From NCBI GenBank assembly GCA_035517775.1, contig DATIYF010000068.1, positions 1 through 64,000 of the forward strand: DNA of 64,000 nucleotides, in the 5' to 3' direction. Shown piece by piece: positions 8,477-16,694 of this stretch. This DNA comes from DATIYF01 sp035517775. GTDB taxonomy: Bacteria > Acidobacteriota > Terriglobia > Terriglobales > Acidobacteriaceae. The notes beneath the pieces were generated by a model. It was not told the DNA's origin. It did not search any database and saw nothing but the letters and a program-made list of their open reading frames with translations. A program made the position numbers and the translations under genes. Every line of letters begins with the position of its first letter. The first letter of the stretch is position 1.

Positions 8477-10147
8477 ATGCGGAAAGTCATCATTCTCGCG
8501 CTGCTTCTGTCCTTGTTTCCGGCTCTGCTGCTTGGCCAGCAGCCGGTTTCCATTCAGGTGAATGCCGCCAAAACCCTCGGCCCGTTCCATCCCGTCTGGA
8601 ATTACTTTGGCTACGACGAGCCCAACTACACTTACACCGGGCACGGCCGCGAGCTGATCACAGAACTGGCCGCGCTCGGCGCCAGCCAGGTCCAGATCCG
8701 CACTCACAATCTGCTGACCACCGGCGACGGCACGCCCGCTCTCAAGTGGGGTTCCACCAACGCCTATACCGAAGATGCCGCCGGCCACGCCGTCTATGAC
8801 TGGACCATCGTGGACCGCATCTTCGATACCTACATACATGCCGGCGCCCGGCCGTTTGTCGAGATCGGATTCATGCCTGAGGCGCTTTCCACGCATCCCC
8901 AGCCTTACCACCACGACTGGCCGAAAAGTGATCTCTACACCGGGTGGTCGTACCCTCCCAACGATTACAAGCATTGGGCTGAACTGGTTCATCAATGGGC
9001 GCTGCACTGCATCGCACGCTACGGCAAGAGCGAAGTGGAAAGCTGGAACTGGGAGGTCTGGAACGAGCCCAACATCGGCTACTGGCACGGCACTCCCGAG
9101 GAGTACGACCAGCTCTACGACTACACTGCTGATGCCGTGCGGCGCGCCTTACCCAGCGCTCGCGTAGGCGGGCCGGCCACCACCGGCCCCTCGTGGGCTC
9201 CCGCGGCCGCATTCCTGCGCCAGTTTCTCGATCATTGTGCCCACGGCAAAAACTTTGCCACCGGCAAGACCGGCGCGCCGCTCGATTTCATCAGCTTTCA
9301 CGATAAAGGCGCTCCCAAAATGGTGGAGGGCCGCCTGCAGATGGGACTGGCCAACAACCTCCGCGATGTCCAGCAGGGCTTCGAAATCATCGCTTCTTAT
9401 CCCCAGTTTGCCCGGTTGCCGGTGGTGCTCAGCGAGTCCGACCCCGAAGGCTGCGCCGCCTGCGCCCTCAGCCGCTACCCCCAGGCGGCATACCGCAACG
9501 GCGCGCTCTATCCTGCTTACACCGCCGCGGCCCTGCGCGGCATTCTCGATCTGGCCCAGCAGCACAATGCCAATCTCGCCGGCGTTCTCACCTGGGCCTT
9601 CCAGTTCGAAGATCAGCCTTACTTCGCCGGCCTGCGCAGCCTGGCCACCAACGGTATTGATAAGCCCATCCTGAATCTGTTCCGCATGCTCGGCCTGATG
9701 CAGGGTGAGCGCGTCGAAGCCCTCAGCAGCGGGGAACTCAGCGCCCAGCAGATTATTGAGTCAGGTGTACGCCAGGCGCCCGATGTGGATGCCCTCGCTG
9801 CCCGCGCCGATCGCAGCATCACCGTGCTGCTATGGAATTATCACGATGATGACGTCCCCGCTGCCGATACACCTGTGAAGCTGAGCATCGCGGGCCTGCC
9901 TCCGGGTGCGGGGCGTGTCCTAGTGCGGCATTATCGTATTGATCGCGATCACAGCAACGCCTACGCCGCCTGGAAGGCGATGGGCTCGCCCCAGAATCCT
10001 GCCCCCGGGCAGTATGCAACTCTGCAAGCCGCCGGCCAGCTTCAATTGCTGGATTCCCCCGGCTGGGTCACGAGCAAGAATCATTCCCTGGAAATGGAGT
10101 TCACTCTGCCCCGCCAGGCGGTCTCGCTGCTGGAATTCAGCTGGTAG
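8477..10147 (+). CDS. Secreted GH39-type glycoside hydrolase
   Basis: This 556-residue protein has a signal peptide (residues 1-20, ending in LLLGQ) and a glycoside hydrolase family 39 fold; members include beta-xylosidase and alpha-L-iduronidase. The acid/base glutamate is visible as E197 in WNWEVWNEPN, and the nucleophile as E320 in VVLSESDPEG, both at the spacing expected for clan GH-A. The start has a TAGGAT motif about 8 bases upstream. It stands alone, flanked by a broken peptidase and an opposite-strand gene, so no polysaccharide locus is visible. The substrate could be xylan or another plant or microbial glycan. Confidence 0.85.
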   Translation: MRKVIILALLLSLFPALLLGQQPVSIQVNAAKTLGPFHPVWNYFGYDEPNYTYTGHGRELITELAALGASQVQIRTHNLLTTGDGTPALKWGSTNAYTEDAAGHAVYDWTIVDRIFDTYIHAGARPFVEIGFMPEALSTHPQPYHHDWPKSDLYTGWSYPPNDYKHWAELVHQWALHCIARYGKSEVESWNWEVWNEPNIGYWHGTPEEYDQLYDYTADAVRRALPSARVGGPATTGPSWAPAAAFLRQFLDHCAHGKNFATGKTGAPLDFISFHDKGAPKMVEGRLQMGLANNLRDVQQGFEIIASYPQFARLPVVLSESDPEGCAACALSRYPQAAYRNGALYPAYTAAALRGILDLAQQHNANLAGVLTWAFQFEDQPYFAGLRSLATNGIDKPILNLFRMLGLMQGERVEALSSGELSAQQIIESGVRQAPDVDALAARADRSITVLLWNYHDDDVPAADTPVKLSIAGLPPGAGRVLVRHYRIDRDHSNAYAAWKAMGSPQNPAPGQYATLQAAGQLQLLDSPGWVTSKNHSLEMEFTLPRQAVSLLEFSW

Positions 10148-10189
10148 GCCGTCCTATTCTTCGCTTTTTCGTCGAGAGAGAAGCCTGGC

Positions 10190-11092
10190 TCACTTCGAGG
10201 CCGTGCCCGCGGGCACGATTCGGGTATCGGCGCGAAACTTCCGGTAGTCGCGATAGGTCACGTCTTCTTCCAGGTTCAGCCCTTTGAACAGCAGCACGCG
10301 CGCGTCCAGCTGCAGCGCGATATGCTTCGGCAGCCAAACCTCGTCATTCACCCGCACCTGCTCGATGTGAATGTTCGAGCCTTTGTGAATGCGCGCCAGA
10401 AACAACCCCACCGAAGCCGTGTCAATGCACTCGAGATTGATCTTTGCCCAATCGCCCGAGGCCTGGTCAATCCAGACCCGGAAGCGGAACTTGGGCAGGA
10501 ATTTCGCATCCTTGAGGTGCGGCTCGAAGCCCGGGCGCGGGTCGGCGTCAATTACATAGGCCGCGCGTCCCGCCATCTCTTCCATTCCCGCTAAACGGAA
10601 ATTATAAGCATCTCCAATCTCGGTCTCGAACTGCCGGTTCTCCTCCTGCTCCTTCTCTTGCTTCTCCAGCCGTTTGCGCCGGTCCTCCTCGCTCTCGTTC
10701 TTGCGCTTGTCTATCAGCTTCTGGATGCGTGCGTCCTCTTTTGCCGCCTCGCCCGCCGCCAGCGCCTTATCGTCCTTGGCGACCAGCCGTGCCACCGGCT
10801 CGTCGTACAGAATCATGATTTCATGGGTCCTGATCTCGGTGGATTTCACCCGGCCGTTGCCGTCCAGATTGCGCTTTTCTTCCCGTTCAAGATAGGTGTA
10901 ATCACGGGCCTGCTTCTCGTTGGCAAGGTCCTTTTCCACAGCCTGGCGGATGAGCGCCCGCAGCTGGTCTTGCGAGAGCGGCTGGGCCCGGCTCTCCGCG
11001 GCGCGATCCGCAGTCGCAGTCTGCCCGATGGCACTGACGCAAACCGCGCCCAGCAAAAGGGCCGGAAGAATGCGCTCAAGGCGTTTTGCCAT
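10190..11092 (-). CDS. Secreted protein of unknown function
   Basis: This 300-residue protein has an N-terminal signal peptide (ILPALLLGAVCVSAIGQ) and no enzyme motif that I recognise. Residues about 115-155 are highly charged (Lys/Glu/Arg-rich) and probably helical. The C-terminal half has alternating strands (FLPKFRFRVWIDQASGDWAK, VWLPKHIALQLDARVLLFKG) that recall the LolA/LppX-like fold of lipoprotein-sorting proteins. It looks like a conserved acidobacterial envelope protein, but that is an impression. It converges with the GH39 gene and shares strand with the next two genes, separated by more than 60 bases. Confidence 0.7.
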   Translation of the reverse strand: MAKRLERILPALLLGAVCVSAIGQTATADRAAESRAQPLSQDQLRALIRQAVEKDLANEKQARDYTYLEREEKRNLDGNGRVKSTEIRTHEIMILYDEPVARLVAKDDKALAAGEAAKEDARIQKLIDKRKNESEEDRRKRLEKQEKEQEENRQFETEIGDAYNFRLAGMEEMAGRAAYVIDADPRPGFEPHLKDAKFLPKFRFRVWIDQASGDWAKINLECIDTASVGLFLARIHKGSNIHIEQVRVNDEVWLPKHIALQLDARVLLFKGLNLEEDVTYRDYRKFRADTRIVPAGTASK

Positions 11093-11162
11093 GTTCTCGT
11101 GGTCTAACCCGGGATGGGACTCAAAGATGCGGTAAAACTTTCGCCGGGGTGTGACTGCCAGG

Positions 11163-11873
11163 TTACGGGGCGGCGAATAGCGTGACTATAATGAACCGGG
11201 CGGGCTGGTTGGTGCGATTCGCCAGCTCCGACTTCCGTCCCACAGGAATCCAGGCCGCCTCCCCGGCTGATTTGTGAATTTGGGGACCCTGGTCGAGCGC
11301 CAGCTCGATTTCGCTTACCGGAATCAGTAACTCGGCGGATGGCTTCTCCGGCGGCGGATAAGAATCCCCCGCCATCAACTGCACGTCCGCAGCGCTGGCC
11401 GCTCCCAGCTCCAGTTTCTGCACGAACCGGGCGTGCGGATCGGCCGGCGGGTTGATGCCCGTGCTGTTGTATTCCCAGCCTCCGCTCTCGTAGTCGTACT
11501 GCAAGCTGGTCACCTTGGGATTCAGAAACTCCACAACCACGCCTTGGTACTCCGTGGTGCGGTCATTCCGCATCCCGATGGCGCGGCCGGCAAATGAGAA
11601 CTGGGTCTCGCCTTTGTAGATGCGGAAGTTGGGCAGGGAAGAACTGCCCTCAGCCCAGATGACCAGCTCCCCGTCGGTGAGTGAGACCAGCAGAAAATTG
11701 TGCTGGTGGTTCACCATCGCCTGCTCCTGGGGCCGCAGCGTCAGCGCAAACACCCGCACGTCGCCGTTTTCGAGCAGCAGGTGATGATGAGGCTCGGCGG
11801 TGATCTCCACCGGGGTTTGCGCGGCGGCGAGCGACGCGAGCGCCAAAACCAGCGGCAGAAGGCGCAGCTTCAT
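11163..11873 (-). CDS. Secreted cupin-like protein
   Basis: The start at 11873 gives MKLRLLPLVLALASLAAAQ, a clean signal peptide; an in-frame ATG 33 bases earlier would put a hydrophilic leader in front and is less likely. The mature protein (about 217 residues) begins with EPHHHLLLENGDVRVFALTL and has a second similar half (AELLIPVSEIELALDQGPQI). The pattern suggests a double beta-barrel cupin, with the HHH cluster as possible metal ligands. No substrate can be named. An extensive heptamer repeat element lies immediately upstream. Confidence 0.65.
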   Translation of the reverse strand: MKLRLLPLVLALASLAAAQTPVEITAEPHHHLLLENGDVRVFALTLRPQEQAMVNHQHNFLLVSLTDGELVIWAEGSSSLPNFRIYKGETQFSFAGRAIGMRNDRTTEYQGVVVEFLNPKVTSLQYDYESGGWEYNSTGINPPADPHARFVQKLELGAASAADVQLMAGDSYPPPEKPSAELLIPVSEIELALDQGPQIHKSAGEAAWIPVGRKSELANRTNQPARFIIVTLFAAP

Positions 11874-11900
11874 AGAACCATTGTACGGCGGGGCAGCTTT

Positions 11901-12071
11901 CAGCACTCAGCACTCAGCAGTCAGCCTGGCATTTAGCACTTGGCATTTAGCACTTGGTCGTTAGGCTGGGCGCAGGCTTCTGCTTCGGGCGCATCTACTT
12001 CCGATGACTAAATGCTAAATGCCAAGTGCCAAATGCTGCTGACGGCTGAATGCTGACGGCTAACGGCTCAC
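11901..12071. repeat. Large heptamer inverted-repeat element
   Basis: Nine unbroken seven-base units run from 11901 to 11963 (CAGCACT twice, CAGCAGT, CAGCCTG, GCATTTA, GCACTTG, GCATTTA, GCACTTG, GTCGTTA). After a 45-base unique centre, nine units of the complementary type run from 12009 to 12071 (TAAATGC twice, CAAGTGC, CAAATGC, TGCTGAC, GGCTGAA, TGCTGAC, GGCTAAC, GGCTCAC). The last unit overlaps the stop codon of the next minus-strand gene. The arms could form a long imperfect stem of about 60 bases. Confidence 0.9.
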
Positions 12072-12679
12072 TTCACCGCCCTGTCCACACACTCCGCCCG
12101 AAACAGCCGGTCGTCCACTCGATGCAGGCGCTGCGCCATTCCCGGCCTTAGCAGCTTGTAGTGGTGAATCTCGAAGAGGTAATTCACAATGAACCAGATC
12201 GGCTCTTCTGTCGTCATCCAGTGCTGGCGGTCAAAGCGGGCCAGGTTCACGGGGCGCGAAAATGTGCGCAGGGTCCGCTCTCGCCGCATATTGAAATAGA
12301 TATTGAAGTAGCTCATGGCCAACTCGCGCAGGCTGCGGTACACCGGCTCTCGATAGCGGCAGCCGGTAAAATTCGATTTGGCCAGCGCGCCCCAACGCCC
12401 CGCCACGCGATACACGGCAACCACATGGTCGGTATCATGCTCGGCCTCCAGGTCCATGATCAGGGGCGGAAACCCGTTGGCCCGCAGCGCCGCCGCCGCG
12501 AACATCGCTCCCTCCAGGCAATGCGCACTGTTCTCCCGCAGCACCACCCGCGGCGACCACGCCGTATCCTCCAGGTGGTAAGGCATGTCGTCGAGAAACC
12601 GCTGAATTCCGTACGGGTCTTTCAGGCTGCGCAGCCTGCGCAGCTCGGCGGGGCTGAAGCTTTTGAGCGCTGGGTCCAT
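12068..12679 (-). CDS. Transglutaminase-like domain protein
   Basis: This 203-residue protein has a plausible papain/transglutaminase-like core. C54 lies in NSAHCLEGAMFAAAALRANG, H85 in DTDHVVAVYRV and N103 in KSNFTG, giving a Cys-His-Asn arrangement in the right order. There is no signal peptide or membrane segment, so it is probably cytoplasmic. Its substrate is unknown; related domains act as peptidases, amidases or transglutaminases. It stands between two repeat-filled gaps. Confidence is high for a real gene and moderate for the fold. Confidence 0.65.
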   Translation of the reverse strand: MDPALKSFSPAELRRLRSLKDPYGIQRFLDDMPYHLEDTAWSPRVVLRENSAHCLEGAMFAAAALRANGFPPLIMDLEAEHDTDHVVAVYRVAGRWGALAKSNFTGCRYREPVYRSLRELAMSYFNIYFNMRRERTLRTFSRPVNLARFDRQHWMTTEEPIWFIVNYLFEIHHYKLLRPGMAQRLHRVDDRLFRAECVDRAVK

Positions 12680-12718
12680 TTTGTGGAAGGATATCTGAAG
12701 AACCCAGCCACGCCGTTA

Positions 12719-12819
12719 ACCACAGAGGGAACTGAGGAGCACGGCGTTTGGCGCTCAGGGCTCGGCATTAGGTTCTTTACCCGCAGCCCAGGGCTAAATG
12801 CCAGGCGCCAAATGCTCCC
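12719..12819. repeat. Composite repeat: ACCACAGAGG arm plus heptamers
   Basis: The sequence starts with AACCACAGAGGGAACTGAGG, an arm of a dispersed family. Left heptamers (GGCGTTT, GGCGCTC, AGGGCTC, GGCATTA; 12743-12770) and right heptamers (GGCTAAA, TGCCAGG, CGCCAAA, TGCTCCC; 12792-12819) follow. The element fills the gap between two minus-strand genes. Confidence 0.7.
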
Positions 12820-12821
12820 AC

Positions 12822-13514
12822 TCACCCAAATAGTTGCCGCAACTCGCTCGGACTATCCAGAAGCACATCCGGAGGATTCTCTGTGAGCGTATGCGGCGCG
12901 AAGCCGTAGGTCACGCCGCAGGTCCAGAGCTCGCAATTGCGGCCGGTGGTTACATCCACGTGCGAGTCGCCGACCATCAGGGCCTCGCAGGCCTTTACTC
13001 CCGCCTCCCCCAGGATGGTCAGCGCGCCCTCGGGATCAGGCTTCTTGGTGGCAAAACTGTTGCCGCCATATACGCTCAGAAAGAACTCTCCCAGCCCCAG
13101 AGCTTCGACGATCTGCCGCGAGGCATTGACCGGCTTGTTGGTGAGCACTGCCATCTTCCGCGCAGCCCCGTTGCCCGAGTTGCGAATGGCGCTTAAGGCT
13201 TCCCTCATGCCTTCGTACACGTGCGTGTGGTCCAGCTTGTGCTCGCGATAATAGGCGAGAAAATAATCGAGTCCAGCCTTGGCCAGTTGCTCGTTATAGG
13301 CGTCGGGACCGAGGACGCGCCGAATCAGAGTGGGCGCCCCATCCCCCACATAGCTGGCGATCACCTCACCCGGCAACTCCGGCCGGCCCAGATGGCGCAA
13401 GCTGGCATTGACCGAATGCACCAGATCGAGCCGCGAGTCAATCAGCGTGCCATCCAGATCAAAGATGAGGAGCTTGATCGAATGCGGATCGAACTGGCGA
13501 TGAAAGCGGATCAT
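12822..13514 (-). CDS. gph: HAD hydrolase, phosphoglycolate phosphatase-like
   Basis: This is a HAD-superfamily phosphatase. Motif I is FDLDGTLIDSR (nucleophile Asp plus acid/base Asp), motif II is VLTNKP, motif III includes KKPDPEGA, and motif IV is VGDSHVDV. The helical cap follows motif I. Length is about 230 residues, typical for Gph. I chose the ATG at 13514 (MIRFHRQFDPHSIKLLIFDL). The open frame extends 33 codons further, but that stretch merely translates a heptamer repeat array into Ser/Gln-rich residues. The likely role is 2-phosphoglycolate salvage; related enzymes act on other small phosphates. Confidence 0.82.
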   Translation of the reverse strand: MIRFHRQFDPHSIKLLIFDLDGTLIDSRLDLVHSVNASLRHLGRPELPGEVIASYVGDGAPTLIRRVLGPDAYNEQLAKAGLDYFLAYYREHKLDHTHVYEGMREALSAIRNSGNGAARKMAVLTNKPVNASRQIVEALGLGEFFLSVYGGNSFATKKPDPEGALTILGEAGVKACEALMVGDSHVDVTTGRNCELWTCGVTYGFAPHTLTENPPDVLLDSPSELRQLFG

Positions 13515-13533
13515 TCGTTTCAGGATAGCATTC

Positions 13534-13631
13534 GGCACTTGAGTGCTGATTGCTGATTGCTGAGTGCTGACTGCTGAATGCTGACTGCTGAATGCTGACT
13601 GCTGACTGCTCACCGCTGAGTGCTAAAATGC
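13534..13631. repeat. Uninterrupted heptamer array (GANTGCT)
   Basis: Fourteen consecutive seven-base units, of which ten read GANTGCT (N any base, for example GATTGCT twice, GACTGCT four times, GAATGCT twice). The phase is perfect from 13534 to 13631. Unlike the other elements it has a single orientation. It lies between the divergent gph gene and the branched-chain E1 gene. Confidence 0.92.
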
Positions 13632-13667
13632 ATCGGGCACTTCTCGAACCTGTGGGTAGGGCAGCGG

Positions 13668-15893
13668 ATGGGTACCACCAAGACCGACCCCAAAGCGGCG
13701 GAGACGGCCGGCGCAAGCCTTAAGGCGGGCAAGGCTTACGAAGGTCTTACCCGCCAGCAGCTCATCGAAGCCTACCGCATCATGTACACCTCCCGCCGGG
13801 TGGACGACCGGGAGATCCTGCTCAAGCGCCAGCAGAAGATCTTTTTCCAGATCTCCGGCGCCGGGCATGAAGCCGTGGGGGTAGCCGCGGCCTTCGTTCT
13901 CAAGCCCGGCTACGACTGGTTCTATCCCTATTACCGCGACCGCGCCCTCTGCCTGGCGCTGGGCGCCACTCCTTATGACATGCTGCTGCAAGGCGTGGGC
14001 GCGGCCGATGATCCCAGCTCCGGCGGCCGCCAGATGCCTTCCCACTGGAGCTATCCGTCGCTGCACATTGTGACCGGCTCCTCGCCCACGGGAAGCCAGA
14101 TTCTGCAGGCCGTGGGCTGCGCCGAAGTAGCCGGCTATGTCGCAGGCCATGCCGGCGCCGCCCCGGGGCGGGCCGGCGACTACAGTGAATTCAAGCCCCT
14201 CACCGCCCACGGCGATGAAGTCACCTATGTCTCGCTGGGAGAAGGCGCCAGCAGCGAAGGCGAGTTCTGGGAGGCGCTTAACACCGCCGCCAATCGCCGC
14301 CTGCCCATGATTTTTGTGGTCGAGGATAACGGCTACGCTATCTCCGTTCCGGTCGAGGCCCAGATGCCGGGCGGCAACATCTCGCGCCTGGTCAGCGGCT
14401 TCCCCAATTTCCACTTCGAAGAAGTGGATGGCACCGACCCCGTCGCCTGCTATCCCGCCTTTGTCCGCGCGGCGCGCCATTGCCGCTCGGGCGAGGGACC
14501 AGCCTTCATTCACGCCCATGTCATCCGCCCTTATTCGCATTCTCTCTCCGACGATGAGCGCCTCTACCGTCCCGATGCCGAGCGCCAGCGTGATGCCGCC
14601 CGCGACCCGGTGCATCGCCTGCAATTGTTCCTGATTCGCGAAGGCATTCTCGACGAGCAGGGCATCAACCAGCTGGAGAAGCAGGTGGATGACGATCTGC
14701 AGGCGGCGGTGGACCAGGCGCTGGCCGCCGCTCCGCCCGATCCGGAGTCGGCCCGGCTCTATCTGTATTCGCCCAACCTGGACCCGGCGTCCTCGGCTTT
14801 CGAGACCGCAGCCGTAGTGCAGCCGGAGCCGCCGGCGGCGGAAAACCACAAGAAAGCCGCGCACGCCAAGACCATGGCCGACCTGATCAACGCCACCCTG
14901 CGCGACGAGATGCGGCGGGACGAGCGCATTGTGATCTTCGGCGAAGACGTGGCCGATTGCAGCCGCGAGGAATATCTCAAGCAGAAAACGGTCAAAGGCA
15001 AGGGCGGCGTGTTCAAGCTGACCGCAGGCCTGCAGGCCGAGTTTGGCTCCGACCGCGTGTTTAACTCGCCGCTGGCCGAGGCCAATATCGTCGGCCGCGC
15101 CACCGGTATGGCGACGCGCGGGCTGAAGCCGGTGGTGGAAATTCAGTTTTTCGACTATATCTGGCCGGCCATGATGCAGTTGCGCAATGAGCTGCCGACC
15201 ATCCGCTGGCGCTCCAACAACGGTTTTTCCGCCCCCTGCGTGGTTCGCGTGGCCATTGGCGGCTATCTCACCGGCGGCGCCATTTATCACTCCCAGTGCG
15301 GTGAGAGCATTTTCACCCACATTCCCGGCTTGCGCGTGGCCTTTCCCTCGAATGCGCTCGATGCTGCCGGCCTGCTGCGCACCGCCATCCGTTGCGACGA
15401 TCCCGTGCTCTTTCTCGAGCACAAGCGTTTGTATCGCGAGACCTATGGCCGGGCGCCTTATCCCGGGCCGGAGTACATGATTCCCTTCGGCAAGGCCAAG
15501 GTAGTTCATCCCGGAAGCCAGGTATCGGTGATCACTTACGGGGCGGTGGTTCCGCGCGCCTTGCAGGCCGCGCAGAAACTGGAGCGCGAGCACGGCGTCA
15601 GCGTTGAAGTGGTTGATCTGCGCAGCCTCAATCCCTTCGACTGGGAAACCATCGCCGCTTCGGTGCAAAAGACCAGCAGGGCCATCGTCGCCTATGAAGA
15701 CACCCTCAGCTGGGGATACGGTGCGGAGATTGCCGCCCGCATCGCCGACGAACTCTTTCAGCATCTGGATGCGCCCGTGCGCCGCGTGGCCGCCATGGAT
15801 ACTTTCGTGGCTTACCAGCCCGCGCTCGAAAACCGCATTCTGCCCCAGGTGGAAGACCTCTACCGCACCATGCAGGAAGTGGCGGAGTATTAA
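13668..15893 (+). CDS. Branched-chain 2-oxoacid dehydrogenase E1, fused alpha-beta
   Basis: This is a single-chain thiamine-diphosphate E1 of the branched-chain 2-oxoacid dehydrogenase type, about 741 residues. The alpha half carries the ThDP site (GEGASSEGEFWEALNTAANR, then VVEDNGYAISVP). The beta half begins near KTMADLINATLRDEM and includes IVIFGEDVAD and the C-terminal transketolase domain (SVEVVDLRSLNPFDWETI). The ATG at 13668 was preferred; the frame runs 16 codons further up to a GTG inside the heptamer array. No E2 lies next to it, so its partner is either elsewhere or shared with the pyruvate complex at 50-57 kb. 2-Oxoisovalerate is the likely substrate, inferred from family resemblance. 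Confidence 0.88.
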   Translation: MGTTKTDPKAAETAGASLKAGKAYEGLTRQQLIEAYRIMYTSRRVDDREILLKRQQKIFFQISGAGHEAVGVAAAFVLKPGYDWFYPYYRDRALCLALGATPYDMLLQGVGAADDPSSGGRQMPSHWSYPSLHIVTGSSPTGSQILQAVGCAEVAGYVAGHAGAAPGRAGDYSEFKPLTAHGDEVTYVSLGEGASSEGEFWEALNTAANRRLPMIFVVEDNGYAISVPVEAQMPGGNISRLVSGFPNFHFEEVDGTDPVACYPAFVRAARHCRSGEGPAFIHAHVIRPYSHSLSDDERLYRPDAERQRDAARDPVHRLQLFLIREGILDEQGINQLEKQVDDDLQAAVDQALAAAPPDPESARLYLYSPNLDPASSAFETAAVVQPEPPAAENHKKAAHAKTMADLINATLRDEMRRDERIVIFGEDVADCSREEYLKQKTVKGKGGVFKLTAGLQAEFGSDRVFNSPLAEANIVGRATGMATRGLKPVVEIQFFDYIWPAMMQLRNELPTIRWRSNNGFSAPCVVRVAIGGYLTGGAIYHSQCGESIFTHIPGLRVAFPSNALDAAGLLRTAIRCDDPVLFLEHKRLYRETYGRAPYPGPEYMIPFGKAKVVHPGSQVSVITYGAVVPRALQAAQKLEREHGVSVEVVDLRSLNPFDWETIAASVQKTSRAIVAYEDTLSWGYGAEIAARIADELFQHLDAPVRRVAAMDTFVAYQPALENRILPQVEDLYRTMQEVAEY

Positions 15894-16234
15894 CGCCGGG
15901 CGCACCGGCTGAGACTGCCATCCAAGAACCGCGAATAGTCCCATTTTGGGAATTGCGGGCTGAATGCCGCCCTGAGGCAAAAACTGGGGCGGCCCTGCGT
16001 TCCGAGCCCTTTGTGCGACTTTCGCACAGGGTCTAATTTCGAAAGAAATTGCCTTGCTCAGCCCTCAGGCCATCCTGTGCTGGTAAGCCCTTTGTTTTCA
16101 GTGTTGCCTCAAACACGGGTATTTTGCCGCGATTTGCGAGGAAACGATGGCTCGGATGCCAAGCCTGATCACCTCTAGCCAGACAGAGTCCGATACATGA
16201 GACCAGTTCTCCGTTCCGGGATGAGTTCTCAGAC
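15894..16234. other. Intergenic gap, E1 to DoxX gene
   Basis: These 341 bases lie between convergent genes, and I see no convincing coding region on either strand. The one structured feature is a short palindrome, TGTGCGA/TCGCACA around a three-base loop near 16013-16029, flanked by CCC/GGG. It could end the E1 transcript but lacks a T tract. Confidence 0.5.
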
Positions 16235-16657
16235 TTATTGGTTCTTCTTTACTTGTTTGGGGAAGCTGCGGCGGAGAGCATCGAGAGAGAACGGTCCAGC
16301 GCCGAAAAAAATCAACGAAAAGGCGATAGCGGCCAGAGCGAGAGGAAACTGATAGCCTCCCTGGCCCAGCAGGCCGTTTTTCCAATGCACTTTGAGGATC
16401 GCCACCGACATGTCAATCACCATGGCGATGCCGGCGCAGCGGGTGAAGAGGCCGAGAATCATCAGAATGCCGCCGCCAAATTCGGTGGCGGCCACCAGGT
16501 AGGCCAGCCAGCCGGGCATGCCCAGACCTCTGACCATCTGCTCGACGTGCGGGAAGCCGCCAAACACCTTGGGATAGCCGTGGCCGATCATGATGGCGCC
16601 GAGCACCAGGCGCAGAACCAGCAATGCCAGCGGCTGCAGACGATCAAGGTGGCGCAA
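16235..16657 (-). CDS. DoxX family membrane protein
   Basis: This 140-residue protein has four membrane helices and the DoxX pattern: LVLGAIMIGHGYPKVFGG at the start, then GMPGWLAYLVAATEFGGGIL and SLIFFGAGPFSLDALRR at the end. DoxX proteins are small inner-membrane proteins linked to thiosulfate:quinone oxidoreductase in archaea and to redox or oxidative-stress complexes in bacteria. Translation starts at TTG (16657), supported by a perfect AGGAGG five bases upstream. It follows the transglutaminase gene on the same strand with a 37-base gap and may be the last gene of that cassette. Confidence 0.85.
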   Translation of the reverse strand: MRHLDRLQPLALLVLRLVLGAIMIGHGYPKVFGGFPHVEQMVRGLGMPGWLAYLVAATEFGGGILMILGLFTRCAGIAMVIDMSVAILKVHWKNGLLGQGGYQFPLALAAIAFSLIFFGAGPFSLDALRRSFPKQVKKNQ

Positions 16658-16694
16658 GAGGTCCTCCTGGGAAGAGAAAGGTTATCACGCCGCT

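Noticed and set aside
13515..13613. N-terminal extension of the HAD phosphatase
   Set aside because: The 33 codons translate the heptamer array into repeated Ser/Gln/His; the family start is at the following ATG.
13534..13631. CRISPR-like array
   Set aside because: The units are seven bases with no spacers; there are no cas genes in the window.
13623..15980. Very long open frame (785 codons) on the minus strand
   Set aside because: It lies opposite the clear branched-chain E1 gene, and its composition (His, Gly, Ala-rich) is that of an antisense shadow in GC-rich DNA.
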